DNA of 64,000 bases from Marinomonas primoryensis (GTDB lineage: Bacteria > Pseudomonadota > Gammaproteobacteria > Pseudomonadales > Marinomonadaceae), in assembly GCF_013372285.1 (NCBI RefSeq), contig NZ_CP054301.1:854001-918000 (forward strand). The letters run 5' to 3'. The number at the start of each line of letters is the position of its first letter. Positions within the stretch are counted from its first letter, which is position 1. Below the pieces are notes generated by a model, which was given only the letters and a program-made list of their open reading frames with translations, ran no database searches and was not told the DNA's origin. The translations under genes and the position numbers were made by a program. Shown piece by piece: positions 1 to 8,387 of the stretch.

Positions 1-70
1 TTTCTATTTACTTTCCTATGGTGCGATAAACTGCGCCATAGCCGCGATTATATTGCCGCTATGGCGATCT
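1..70. repeat. Overlapping inverted repeats of a CTATGGCG-type motif
   Basis: Three copies of one 8-base motif lie here: CTATGGTG at 16-23, its inverse CGCCATAG at 34-41, and CTATGGCG at 59-66. The first and second copies can pair (with one G-U), or the second and third can pair perfectly, so the two hairpins exclude each other. The stretch lies just downstream of the leftward membrane-protein gene. It could end that transcript, but no clear T-tract follows. Function unknown. Confidence 0.35.
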
Positions 71-90
71 TCTCGATCTATATTTAATAA

Positions 91-972
91 TTAATATAAG
101 CTACTTGCTGGCCATACTAACCATAAGCTTAACCCACTTATCAAGCCGCTGATGATGATCTGAATAGCAATAATAACGATGCTTTGTTTGCTGTTCATTT
201 TGGGACTTAACAAAATGGAGATAGGCGTTACAAAACTACTCGCTGCCAGCATTAGCATGACGCCCAAGGGGATGTCTGCTAGCACATGACTTTGTGTTAT
301 CAGTCCGCCCAGAATTAACAAGGCCGGAATACTGGTGTGGTTTTGCAGCGTTTTTGTTAAATAGCTAATAATAACATAGCCAAATACAGCGGCACCAAAG
401 GCCCCTAATAATTGTCCTATTAACAGGCTTCCGCCAATCGATATCACAGGTGCCGCGCTGCCTGCGACTATAATAAGTCCAATCAGTAAAAGTAGTGGAG
501 GCAGGTTCAGGTTGTGCTTGCTTCTTACTTGCTGCTGTATAGAGCCTTGTATTTTTTCAGATAGGACTTGGTAAAGTAATACGACAATCGCACTGCCGAC
601 AGCCCAGCTAAGGCTCGCAATGAGTCCTGAGTGTTGTAGTACAGGGTTTAATAATAGATAGAAGGACAATGCAAACAACACACTGTTTATTATATTGCGC
701 AGTGTGGATTGTTTCATCATGGTTAAGCATAGTACCGAAGCGATACCGGCCAAAGCCGTTATGTTGTAATAGTCTATTGCTTGACTCGGTGGGAAACTCA
801 AGCCTGAATGAATCAGGCTGAGTCCGACTATAAAACCACCGAGATAACCAAGATAAGGCGAGGCATGTAACCATCGGCCAGCAACAACACTCACTATTAG
901 AGCGGCAAGAAAAGGGTAAACTGCTGTGTGTAATAGCATTAAAATAGTAGCGTTGCTGGCGTTTTCGTACAT
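91..972 (-). CDS. Polytopic membrane protein of unknown function
   Basis: This 293-residue protein is almost entirely hydrophobic, with roughly eight or nine predicted membrane segments separated by short loops and a short polar stretch near residues 140-155. I do not recognise a family, and no catalytic or transport motif stands out. The ATG at 972 is preceded by a good AAGGAAAG ribosome site. The gene starts 20 bases after the yceI stop on the same strand, so the two are very likely co-transcribed. In some bacteria YceI lipocalins are paired with membrane cytochrome b561 proteins, but the haem-ligand pattern of that family is not evident here. A role with YceI is inferred from position only. 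Confidence 0.75.
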   Translation of the reverse strand: MYENASNATILMLLHTAVYPFLAALIVSVVAGRWLHASPYLGYLGGFIVGLSLIHSGLSFPPSQAIDYYNITALAGIASVLCLTMMKQSTLRNIINSVLFALSFYLLLNPVLQHSGLIASLSWAVGSAIVVLLYQVLSEKIQGSIQQQVRSKHNLNLPPLLLLIGLIIVAGSAAPVISIGGSLLIGQLLGAFGAAVFGYVIISYLTKTLQNHTSIPALLILGGLITQSHVLADIPLGVMLMLAASSFVTPISILLSPKMNSKQSIVIIAIQIIISGLISGLSLWLVWPASSLY

Positions 973-992
973 GATTACTTTCCTTAAATGAA

Positions 993-1532
993 TTACTGGC
1001 GAATGCCTTCTACATAAATTTCAATTTCTGTTTTATCGGTTACACCAGGAATGAAGTAGGTGACACCGAAATCACTACGCAAGATAACCGTTTTTGCTTC
1101 GAAGCCTGAACGGTAGCCGCCCCACGGATCTTTACTTTCACCTATTTTATTAACATCAAGGCTGACGGCTTTGGTGACGCCATGTAGAGTCAAATCACCT
1201 GTTAACGTATTTCCATCAAATGTTGTACTTTTGAATGTCAAAGAAGGGAATTGTTTTACATCTAAGAAGTCAGGGCTGCGAAGGTGCTTATCGCGTGCTT
1301 CATGATTGGTGCTAACACTGTCTGCTTTTATGTTGAGAGACGCGCTTCCTGATTTACCGTTTTCAGCGTACGAAAATTGACCTTCAAACTCGTTGAACTG
1401 ACCTACGGTAGTGCTGACACCCAAATGCCCAATTTTAAATACAACACTGGAATGGGCAGGGTCAATTTTATAATCGGCTGCCATAGTGATGCTTGATAAA
1501 AGCGTTAATGCACTGATAGTTATTATTTTCAT
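993..1532 (-). CDS. YceI family periplasmic lipocalin-like protein
   Basis: This 179-residue secreted protein has a short signal peptide ending near residue 18 (cleavage plausible between TMA and ADYKID). The mature part carries typical YceI features: YKIDPAHSSVVFKIGH at the start, then a beta-barrel with a GHLGVS segment, DHLRS-like and SLTFKST stretches, and a late 'LRSDFGV'. YceI proteins are periplasmic lipocalin folds that bind isoprenoid or other hydrophobic ligands, and some respond to base or osmotic stress. It is the first gene of a leftward operon with the membrane protein, behind an AGAGGAA ribosome site. The LysR gene diverges from it, which suggests control by that regulator. Confidence 0.92.
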   Translation of the reverse strand: MKIITISALTLLSSITMAADYKIDPAHSSVVFKIGHLGVSTTVGQFNEFEGQFSYAENGKSGSASLNIKADSVSTNHEARDKHLRSPDFLDVKQFPSLTFKSTTFDGNTLTGDLTLHGVTKAVSLDVNKIGESKDPWGGYRSGFEAKTVILRSDFGVTYFIPGVTDKTEIEIYVEGIRQ

Positions 1533-1615
1533 TCTGATATTCCTCTATTTAATTCAAGATGGGGGTAGTCTAATTTGTTTTGGTTTAATAAATAAACTAC
1601 GATAAAAGCAATTCA

Positions 1616-1642
1616 TTATTATCAAAAAAGAAATGATAATAA
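1616..1642. promoter_or_regulatory. Perfect dyad in the yceI/LysR intergenic region, candidate LysR operator
   Basis: TTATTATCA at 1616-1624 and TGATAATAA at 1634-1642 form a perfect 9-base inverted repeat separated by 9 bases. It lies about 30 bases before the LysR-type gene start and 84 bases before yceI. LysR-type regulators commonly bind T-N11-A dyads in divergent promoters and repress their own gene. That this is such an operator is inferred. Confidence 0.5.
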
Positions 1643-1670
1643 GAAAACTTTTGATATCTTGGGAAATAGA

Positions 1671-2570
1671 ATGGATAAACTTCAAGCAATGAGGGTATTT
1701 TGCCGTGTTCATGAAGCAGAGAGTTTCAAGCTCGCTAGTGACTCCTTAGGTATCTCTCGTCCTATGGTGACGCGCTATGTTAATTTTATTGAGGAGGAGT
1801 TAGGCACAAAGCTCTTACAGCGAAATACTCGTAATATCAGCATCACTTATGCTGGACGGAAATACTACCAGCATTGTGTTGCAATATTGGATGCAATTGA
1901 AGAAGCGGAAAGTGACATTGGAGAATTGACGCAGAAGCCAAAAGGGCTGCTAAGAGTGAGTGTCCCAATGGATTTTGGCTTGTCACACCTTGTTCCGTTG
2001 TTAGGTTGCTTTGGTCGCCTTTATCCCAATATTGAATTAGACATAGATTTTAGTGACAAACGCGTAGATATGACAGAATCGGGCATTGATCTAGCGATTC
2101 GGGGAGGAGATCTTGGAGGGGATCAGTTTGTCGCGCGTCCACTGTGCGATTTCAAGGGATTTGTTTGTGCATCACCAGATTATATCTTGGAGCATGGTGA
2201 ACTTGAGTGCTTAGAGGATTTGGATAATCATACTTGTCTTTCGTATGGCAATTCTTTGGTACCAAATCGCTGGTCATTGACGGATGAAGAGGGCATATCT
2301 CGTGTCGTTTCTATTTCTGGTTCCATTAGTGCGAATAATGGGAGTGCATTAACTCGGTTTGCTTTGGCAGGTTTAGGGATAATATATCAGCCGGATTTCT
2401 TAGTGGCTAAATACATTGAGTCTGGGGAATTGGTTAATATGTTGCCGAACTATAAAGGTTATGAATTGTGCTTTTATGCTATTTATCCACAAAGAAAGCT
2501 GATGCCAAGAAAAACGCGTTTGTTATTAGATTTTTTGCAGGAGAGACTAGCCAACACAACATTTTATTGA
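1671..2570 (+). CDS. LysR-type transcriptional regulator
   Basis: This 299-residue regulator has an N-terminal winged helix-turn-helix (about residues 1-60: LASDSLGISRPMVTRYV, then LGTKLLQR) and a type-2 periplasmic-binding-like effector domain (about 87-295). The start at ATG 1671 (MDKLQAM) is preferred, because the upstream in-frame TTG at 1659 adds only MGNR. The pattern 'RPLCDFKGFVCASPDYI' and overall length match the large AaeR/DmlR-like LysR subgroup. It diverges from yceI, and a perfect dyad lies between them, so it probably regulates the yceI operon and itself. The ligand cannot be told from sequence. Confidence 0.9.
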   Translation: MDKLQAMRVFCRVHEAESFKLASDSLGISRPMVTRYVNFIEEELGTKLLQRNTRNISITYAGRKYYQHCVAILDAIEEAESDIGELTQKPKGLLRVSVPMDFGLSHLVPLLGCFGRLYPNIELDIDFSDKRVDMTESGIDLAIRGGDLGGDQFVARPLCDFKGFVCASPDYILEHGELECLEDLDNHTCLSYGNSLVPNRWSLTDEEGISRVVSISGSISANNGSALTRFALAGLGIIYQPDFLVAKYIESGELVNMLPNYKGYELCFYAIYPQRKLMPRKTRLLLDFLQERLANTTFY

Positions 2571-2602
2571 TGTGTTGACTGGTTATCTGGTTTGGTAATA
2601 GG

Positions 2603-4519
2603 TTAGTTTAAATCGCTGAACTCATTTTCCACATTGAGAGATACCGGTATATCATAGCCTGGAAGGCGAATTTCTTTGTCCGTTACCGTTAGCTCTTCAC
2701 CGCCTAAAACATTAAAACCGAATTTGTAAATAGGCAGGCTTTCACCACGAATCATAGCTTGATTATACGCTTCTGCGTTCGCTATAACGTCAGCGTTTTT
2801 GACGAGGTAATCACTGATTTGTGCTTCACTATAACGTTTTTTTAGCATCTTCATGACTTGGTTAGGGGACAATAAAACAGCTGTAGCATTGTTTCCCCCA
2901 AAACCTTTTGAGTTTAATAGTGCCCCATCAAAGTAGTCTTTCCCATATGCTTCATGTTTGAGCTGAAATTTTAGACCGTCTTGATAGACATCATCGGCGA
3001 TGGCGTGTGACGTGGTAATGCCAGGTAAGATGCCATCTTTCCATACGCCCAAAGACAAATGAAGTTGATCCCCACCAGCCGTGCCTTGAGAATGGCCAAG
3101 GAAAGCTTTCATTGCCACAACTGGAATGGCAGTGGCGCCAAAGCTGGTGGCGGCTTTACTTAGAACATGAGATTCAGTAATACGGTTTTGCGGTGTGCTA
3201 GTGCCGTGAGCCTGGATAAAGGTTCGTTGTGTTAAGCCGTCATTGCCAATGATGTTTTGTAGATAAGCCATGGCTTTGCTCATCGTCAAATAATTACCAA
3301 TACCGGGTGCTGAAATGGACTTTTTATGTCCGTCTGCGTATGAGTATACCGCTGGAATAGCACCAAATATTTCAGCTCCTAATTCAATCGCAAGCTCATC
3401 ATCCATTAAAAGTGTCCACTGACTGGATTCACCAATCGTAAAACCGCAGTTTTGAGCAAAAGGACGGCAGCTACGAGTATGATCTGGTTCTTTTTGATTG
3501 CTGATTTGGTCAAGGGCTAGCAGTGCGGTATCTTCTGCTAAGGCACCCATTGTTCTAAAGCCTTCAATGATTTCCGGTGTAATAGGTGCATCGCTACCAC
3601 CAACCATAGCAACACGAAACTTGCCAGATTTAATACCGTCGATCGCTTTCTCTAAATTGAAAAAATAGGTGGCACACGCACCAATAGAAGTGCCCACGTT
3701 GCCAACACTGCCTAAAATATAGGCATTAACAAAGTCGGCGGGCATTTGAGCGTAACCAAGAGGAAGGTGCTTTGATGTAGTGCGTTTCCCCATTAAAGCG
3801 GATTTAAGCATGCCACCAAAACCAAGGTCATCCATTTGACCAATTGAGTTAGCAGCATAGACCGCCATTTGGTCTGGTGCGACTTTGTTACGAATGATTT
3901 CCCAGTCAATACCGCTGCTTTTAACCGCATCAGAGGCGCCATAAACCGTCATTTGTAAGCCGCGAGGATGGTTTCGACTTTGGTATAGTTTTGATGGGTC
4001 GAATCCTGTTGGCAGTTGTCCGGCCGCTTTTACAGAAAGTGGCTTTGTGTCTTTAATAAAGGCTTCTAAAGTACCATCAACGACGACTTCACTTAAGCCG
4101 TTCGAAAGCTCCGTGACTTGCCAATTGGTAGGGCGATCATTTGGGAGAGAACGTGTTTTTATAGTGAAACTAAGTTTTTCTTCGGCGTGATTCGAATGTA
4201 GAGTCATTGACTTGTGTAACACCACATTATCAACATCAAATAAACTAGGGTGAATACGACGGATTAAGGTGCGGGCGAGTAATGTTTCACCAATGCTATC
4301 TATCAGTGCAGTAGCATCTAAAGCCTCCCCACCGTTGGTGTACCAAAGACCATTTTTGTGCTCAGCCATGTTGGTAATAGTGGCAAGATCGAGTAAAACA
4401 TCCTGCTGGATTAGGCTTGGAAGAAGATCGAAGACAATTCGGCGATATGCTTGATGTGAAGAGGTACGACCAGCCGAATTGATTCCGCCAAAGCCAACAA
4501 TAACAGGTAAACGGGCCAA
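2603..4519 (-). CDS. fabY: Beta-ketoacyl-ACP synthase, FabY type
   Basis: This 638-residue protein has a thiolase-fold condensing-enzyme core. The catalytic triad is visible as Cys282 in TSIGACATYFF, His438 in IQAHGTSTPQN and His476 in AFLGHSQGTAGG. The long N-terminal extension, the total length and the opening MARLPVIVGFGGINSAGR match FabY, the initiating ketoacyl synthase described in Pseudomonas aeruginosa, which condenses acetyl-CoA with malonyl-ACP to acetoacetyl-ACP in place of FabH. It acts in the cytosol in type II fatty-acid synthesis. It is convergent with the LysR gene and seems to stand alone. Whether the genome also has fabH cannot be seen here. Confidence 0.85.
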   Translation of the reverse strand: MARLPVIVGFGGINSAGRTSSHQAYRRIVFDLLPSLIQQDVLLDLATITNMAEHKNGLWYTNGGEALDATALIDSIGETLLARTLIRRIHPSLFDVDNVVLHKSMTLHSNHAEEKLSFTIKTRSLPNDRPTNWQVTELSNGLSEVVVDGTLEAFIKDTKPLSVKAAGQLPTGFDPSKLYQSRNHPRGLQMTVYGASDAVKSSGIDWEIIRNKVAPDQMAVYAANSIGQMDDLGFGGMLKSALMGKRTTSKHLPLGYAQMPADFVNAYILGSVGNVGTSIGACATYFFNLEKAIDGIKSGKFRVAMVGGSDAPITPEIIEGFRTMGALAEDTALLALDQISNQKEPDHTRSCRPFAQNCGFTIGESSQWTLLMDDELAIELGAEIFGAIPAVYSYADGHKKSISAPGIGNYLTMSKAMAYLQNIIGNDGLTQRTFIQAHGTSTPQNRITESHVLSKAATSFGATAIPVVAMKAFLGHSQGTAGGDQLHLSLGVWKDGILPGITTSHAIADDVYQDGLKFQLKHEAYGKDYFDGALLNSKGFGGNNATAVLLSPNQVMKMLKKRYSEAQISDYLVKNADVIANAEAYNQAMIRGESLPIYKFGFNVLGGEELTVTDKEIRLPGYDIPVSLNVENEFSDLN

Positions 4520-4659
4520 TTGAATTTCCTCGTTTTGAAGAGTGGGTAAAATATTACGGTATTGTAATGAAGGGGGTGACGCTTAGCCACCCTACATAAA
4601 GTAATTTCGTAACAATAAATTGAGTTTTATTACATTCAAGCTTGAACTATTGCTGAGAA

Positions 4660-5526
4660 TTACTGAATCTCTGGCTTTGGTTGATAACGGTTGAAACGCC
4701 AAAGCTTGTTATAATTAATCAAACCTTCTATTTCTTCAATGTAAGCTTGACCTCGCTCAGAATAGTGTTCTAAACCGTGAACAAGGTATAGCCCTGTAAT
4801 GTCTTCTTTTTCTTGTCGCAATTTTAGGCGGGCTGCTCTGAGTTTTTTGTAGGCGGCATTTGAATTCAGATTATCGATGTAAGCAAAAACAGATTCACGT
4901 GCGTCATTGAATTTTCTCACTTCATGATCCGCGTCGCTGTCTCTTGACTCTGGTACTAGGCCACAACCTTTTCTAAAACACCATTGCCCAAAATAGTTGT
5001 TTCCTTTCGTTGCAAAACGAGACGTTCCCCATGCAGACTCATTCGCTGCTTGGGCCAAGACTAAGGAGACAGGGATAATGTCTAATCGATTGAGTAATGC
5101 TTTTATGTCGTCTTTTGAGTAGTTATCAAGTTTTTTAAGTTTATGGTCTTTTCGAAGTGTCGATATCCATTTCTTGTTTTTGGTTGATAACTTTTTATTA
5201 CTGCTAAGTATCGTGTTTAGGCGTTCACGATCTCTTAAAATAAGATCGTTTTTTTCATTTACAAAGGGTGTTAGATAATGAAAGAACGCTTTTTTACGTT
5301 CTTTAACATCTGTAATGGCGGCAAAATCAGGGTTCTTGTCTTGAATAGGGTGAGACTTAAAATAGTTTTTTTCATCTGACGTCGCATCAGAATCTTGTTC
5401 CAAAGCGCTTAAATCTGAAGTGTCGTCACGTTCTATATCTAGATCATCGCTTTTAAATGGCCCAGCTTTTATCCACAAAATAAATATGAGTGCAAAAGAG
5501 ATAGTCCAAAGTATTTTCTTTTCCAT
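4660..5526 (-). CDS. Bax-like membrane-anchored glucosaminidase domain protein
   Basis: This 288-residue protein starts with a single hydrophobic segment (residues 5-21) that would act as an uncleaved anchor or signal. An acidic, charged linker follows. The C-terminal half (about 130-280) is a glucosaminidase/Bax domain: QAANESAWGTSRFA carries the likely catalytic Glu163, followed by GNNYFGQWCF and FNDARESVFAYIDNLN. Such domains hydrolyse the glycan strands of peptidoglycan, and E. coli Bax is the closest well-known type. The protein would act in the periplasm, facing the wall. The gene is monocistronic in appearance. The substrate is inferred from the family. Confidence 0.8.
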   Translation of the reverse strand: MEKKILWTISFALIFILWIKAGPFKSDDLDIERDDTSDLSALEQDSDATSDEKNYFKSHPIQDKNPDFAAITDVKERKKAFFHYLTPFVNEKNDLILRDRERLNTILSSNKKLSTKNKKWISTLRKDHKLKKLDNYSKDDIKALLNRLDIIPVSLVLAQAANESAWGTSRFATKGNNYFGQWCFRKGCGLVPESRDSDADHEVRKFNDARESVFAYIDNLNSNAAYKKLRAARLKLRQEKEDITGLYLVHGLEHYSERGQAYIEEIEGLINYNKLWRFNRYQPKPEIQ

Positions 5527-5707
5527 AAAGAACCACGAGTCTCAAATATTTATATTTCTTAAAAGGCGTTACTTGATAGTTAATCGCCTGCTACTAGATA
5601 GAGAGCTAATTAAAAGTAGACCTATTATCCTCAAAACAGGTCCACTTTAACAGACTTTAACTTAGGCTTCTTGAATTTGCCTTAATTCCTTTTTAGTTAT
5701 TTTATCG

Positions 5708-6679
5708 TTAAGTGAACAGTTTAGCAGGTCCTACTGGAACTACTTGAGTGGGATTGATTGTTTTGTGACTGTAATAATAATGGCGTTTAATATGTTGCAG
5801 GTTAACTGTGCTCGCGACGTTAGGGGTATCGTACAGCCGTTTCATATAAGCGTTGAGTTTAGGGTAGTCCAAAATACGCTTTATATTACATTTAAAATGG
5901 CCAAAGTAGACGGCGTCGAAGCGAATTAGAGTAGTAAAAAGGCGCCAATCTGCTTCTGTTTGCTCGTCTCCAAATAAAAACATGCTGCTCGACAGTTGTT
6001 GCTCTAAAAAATCGAGTGTTTCAAATAAAGGGGTTAATGCTTCTTCATAAGCTTTTTGAGTCGTGGCAAAGCCGCATTTGTAGACGCCATTATTGACCGT
6101 GTGGTAAATGCGTTCGTTTAGCGTATCTATGTCTTTGGTCTTGTCAGCTGGATAGAAGTTAAGGAAATTCCCAGTGAGGTCATTAAAGGCATGGTTTAAA
6201 ATACGGATTATTTCCGATGACTCGTTTGACACTATCGTGTTGCGTTTTTTATCCCATAAAATGGGGACTGTCACTCGTCCGCTGTAATCTGGTTTGGCTT
6301 TTGTATAAAGTTGATGAGCAAAGTCAAAGTGGTGTAATGGGTCTCCAGCGGCAATGTTAGTGTCTTTGAAGTTGCTGTCTTTTTTAAATTCCCAGCCGTT
6401 GTCTAGCATGTCAGGGTGAACGCAACTAATACTGATAATTTCTTCTAACTGCTTTAGTTTGATAAAAATCAAAGTACGGTGGGCCCAAGGGCAAGCGAGA
6501 GAGACGTACAAGTGATAACGTCCTGTTTGAGCTGGAAAATGGTTGGAGTTGTTTGGATCGTACTCACTGTCTGCGTAGATCCAGTTTCTAAACTCAGACT
6601 CACTTCGAATGAATTTTCCTTGGCTTGCTTTAGTGTCGTACCACTGGTCAACCCATTTACCGTCTACAAGTAATCCCAT
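5708..6679 (-). CDS. yqjG: Glutathionyl-hydroquinone reductase (Xi-class glutathione transferase)
   Basis: This 323-residue protein is close in length to E. coli YqjG. The thioredoxin-fold N-terminal domain carries the Xi-class active-site motif SLACPWAHRTL with Cys63, followed by the typical CVHPDM and a conserved NNESSEIIR-like segment (VSNESSEIIRILN). The C-terminal helical domain includes DWRLFTTLIRFDAVY and YPKLNAYMKRLYD. The enzyme uses glutathione to reduce glutathionyl-hydroquinones, in quinone detoxification in the cytosol. It is a single gene with no evident operon partner. Assignment to the family is firm; the physiological substrate here is not known. Confidence 0.9.
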   Translation of the reverse strand: MGLLVDGKWVDQWYDTKASQGKFIRSESEFRNWIYADSEYDPNNSNHFPAQTGRYHLYVSLACPWAHRTLIFIKLKQLEEIISISCVHPDMLDNGWEFKKDSNFKDTNIAAGDPLHHFDFAHQLYTKAKPDYSGRVTVPILWDKKRNTIVSNESSEIIRILNHAFNDLTGNFLNFYPADKTKDIDTLNERIYHTVNNGVYKCGFATTQKAYEEALTPLFETLDFLEQQLSSSMFLFGDEQTEADWRLFTTLIRFDAVYFGHFKCNIKRILDYPKLNAYMKRLYDTPNVASTVNLQHIKRHYYYSHKTINPTQVVPVGPAKLFT

Positions 6680-6790
6680 CGTTTTTTTCCTTTAATTTAT
6701 AATTCACATTATTATTAATGAAAATTAATCGTTTTAGGGGCAAGATATTGGTCGTATTTAATCGAATGATTCGATGGGTTTGATTTTTCT

Positions 6791-7945
6791 ATGTCTGAAC
6801 GTTTAGGTTCATTGTTAGTTCCATGCTTTATTTTACTAGTCAGTGTTTATGCTAGTTTGTATGTTGGCCAGTTGCCACCCTTATGGTTTGGTATATTGCC
6901 CTTGTTGCCGATCATCTTAGCAAGTGTCGCGATCCTACTGGCTTGGCATTTTAACAAAGGCCGAGTGTTAATTCTTGTTCTGTTGCTTTTGATTCCAAAA
7001 TTGTATGGCGATTCCAATGAAGAAGCGTCATTAACGGCGTATTTGGTGGTTTCCTGTTTTTGTATTGCCTTGTTGGCGTTTGTACCGGAGAGAGGTTTCT
7101 TTAATCGATTTGCCGTCAATCGTATTCTCTTTGTCGTGATGTTGGTGAGTTGGTGTTACGCGATTGAGCGTAGTTGGGTATCTTTTGCTTTTTTAGATCA
7201 CGCTTTTTTAAACACAACAGTGAGTTGGTCTACCGTTTTACTTTGGTGCGTATTGCTTATTAGTACGTCCACGATAGGTTTTGCTTGGTGGTTAAGTGGT
7301 GATACTTTTCGAGCCAGTGGATTGATTAGTATTGTTAGCTTGTTGATCATAGGTCATTTTGCGTCTTCAGATACTCAGTTTGACGCCCTGTTATCGGCGC
7401 AATTTTTATTGTGGATTTGGTTTTTGCTGATGGAAAGCCATCGAATGGCGTATCTAGATGATATGACCAAGCTGCCAGGAAGGCGGGCTTTGAATGAGCA
7501 ATTAGTCGGTTTGTCTAAACGGTATGCTATTGCGATGGTCGATGTGGATCATTTCAAAAAATTTAATGATACGTATGGGCATGATATGGGAGATAAAGTC
7601 CTGAAGAGTGTTGCCACTCAATTGAAATATTTTGCCAATCCAGGGCGCGCTTTTCGTTATGGCGGTGAAGAGTTTACGATTGTATTTCGAGGTAAGCAGC
7701 TTGCTGAAGTCGAAGAGACTCTTGAGCTGGTTCGTGAAGGCATTGAAGATGCTTTGGTTGAAGTGTTTGATCCTAAAAAGAAACAAGACATAGACGTGAA
7801 TGTAACGGTCAGCCTAGGTGTCGCTTTTGCAACGCTTGGTGAATCCCCTGATGCGGTTTTAAAGCGAGCAGACGAAGCTCTGTATCAATCTAAAAAGAAG
7901 GGAAGGAACCGTGTATCTAAGTCTTTGTCCCCTAAAAATAGCTAA
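6791..7945 (+). CDS. Membrane-bound GGDEF diguanylate cyclase
   Basis: This 384-residue protein has six or seven membrane segments in residues 1-215, a short linker and a C-terminal GGDEF domain (about 222-380). The active-site loop is GGEEF at residues 291-295, preceded by DVDHFKKFNDTYGHDMGD, so cyclase activity is expected (two GTP to c-di-GMP). I see no RxxD inhibitory site just before the loop, so product feedback may be absent. The membrane part matches no named sensory domain that I can identify. The gene stands alone, and the candidate structured RNA begins about 80 bases downstream. Confidence 0.92.
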   Translation: MSERLGSLLVPCFILLVSVYASLYVGQLPPLWFGILPLLPIILASVAILLAWHFNKGRVLILVLLLLIPKLYGDSNEEASLTAYLVVSCFCIALLAFVPERGFFNRFAVNRILFVVMLVSWCYAIERSWVSFAFLDHAFLNTTVSWSTVLLWCVLLISTSTIGFAWWLSGDTFRASGLISIVSLLIIGHFASSDTQFDALLSAQFLLWIWFLLMESHRMAYLDDMTKLPGRRALNEQLVGLSKRYAIAMVDVDHFKKFNDTYGHDMGDKVLKSVATQLKYFANPGRAFRYGGEEFTIVFRGKQLAEVEETLELVREGIEDALVEVFDPKKKQDIDVNVTVSLGVAFATLGESPDAVLKRADEALYQSKKKGRNRVSKSLSPKNS

Positions 7946-7991
7946 TTGCAAAAAAAATTGATCAATCGGTCAACTTTTTCTCTCTGATCTA

Positions 7992-8019
7992 TTGCACTGC
8001 AAATTTAGCTGTTTATAAT
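7992..8019 (+). promoter_or_regulatory. Sigma-70 promoter for the structured RNA
   Basis: TTGCAC at 7992-7997 and a perfect TATAAT at 8014-8019 are separated by 16 bases. Transcription would start near 8026, just before a run of hairpins that ends in an intrinsic terminator at 8239-8261. No coding sequence intervenes. Confidence 0.6.
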
Positions 8020-8025
8020 TGTTCT

Positions 8026-8260
8026 TAGATTTTATAAGTGATTGTGTTTGAGGTGTTTTTTTAAACCTCGACACAGTCATTTTCGGTTCCAGTAACCGGC
8101 GATGGAATTCTCCATCGGTCAAGAACATTGATAAGTGGCGTATTAGCCCGTTTATCAATCACAGAGCCAACGTGGTGTAGCAGTTAGCCTAATGACGAAT
8201 GCCTATAGTCATTAACGTCTCTGCTACGAGGGGAAATGGGGAGCTTCGGCTCCCTTTTTT
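8026..8260 (+). ncRNA. Candidate structured small RNA of unknown family
   Basis: The roughly 235-base stretch has no credible ORF but contains six consecutive inverted repeats. They are TGTGT/GAGGT pairing with ACCTC/ACACA (8043-8075); CGGTT with AACCG (8084-8098); GATGGA with TCCATC (8101-8116); ATTGATAA with TTATCAAT (8127-8159, with an inner GGC/GCC); a long arm GTAGCAG with CTGCTAC (8177-8227) enclosing TAATGAC/GTCATTA; and the terminator GGGAGC-TTCG-GCTCCC with seven Ts (8239-8261). A strong promoter lies immediately upstream. It does not resemble 6S RNA, tmRNA, RNase P RNA, SRP RNA or a riboswitch I know. It could be a trans-acting sRNA, or an attenuating leader for the TetR gene that starts 127 bases after the terminator. 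Confidence 0.55.
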
Positions 8261-8261
8261 T
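8239..8261 (+). terminator. Intrinsic terminator of the structured RNA
   Basis: A 6-bp GC-rich stem GGGAGC/GCTCCC with a TTCG tetraloop is followed by seven Ts. This is a textbook rho-independent terminator on the plus strand. It lies upstream of the TetR gene, so that gene needs its own promoter or read-through. Confidence 0.85.
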
Positions 8262-8387
8262 ATACAAAATTTTCTTATCGCTTCGTGCCAATTCTAAAGA
8301 ATGTTATTCTTTCTCGGTATTGCGCAGGATGGTAAGACGATACATAAACACCTCTCCCTTTATAGCTATTTTCAGCGAGGACAACCC

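Noticed and set aside
8026..8260. Known riboswitch or 6S RNA in the 8 kb gap
   Set aside because: None of the conserved cores I know (cobalamin, lysine, glycine, guanidine, Mn, c-di-GMP, or the 6S bubble) could be matched, so it is reported only as an unknown structured RNA.
8301..8387. Longer N-terminus of the TetR regulator
   Set aside because: The extension has no TetR homology, and a strong ribosome site precedes the internal TTG at 8388.
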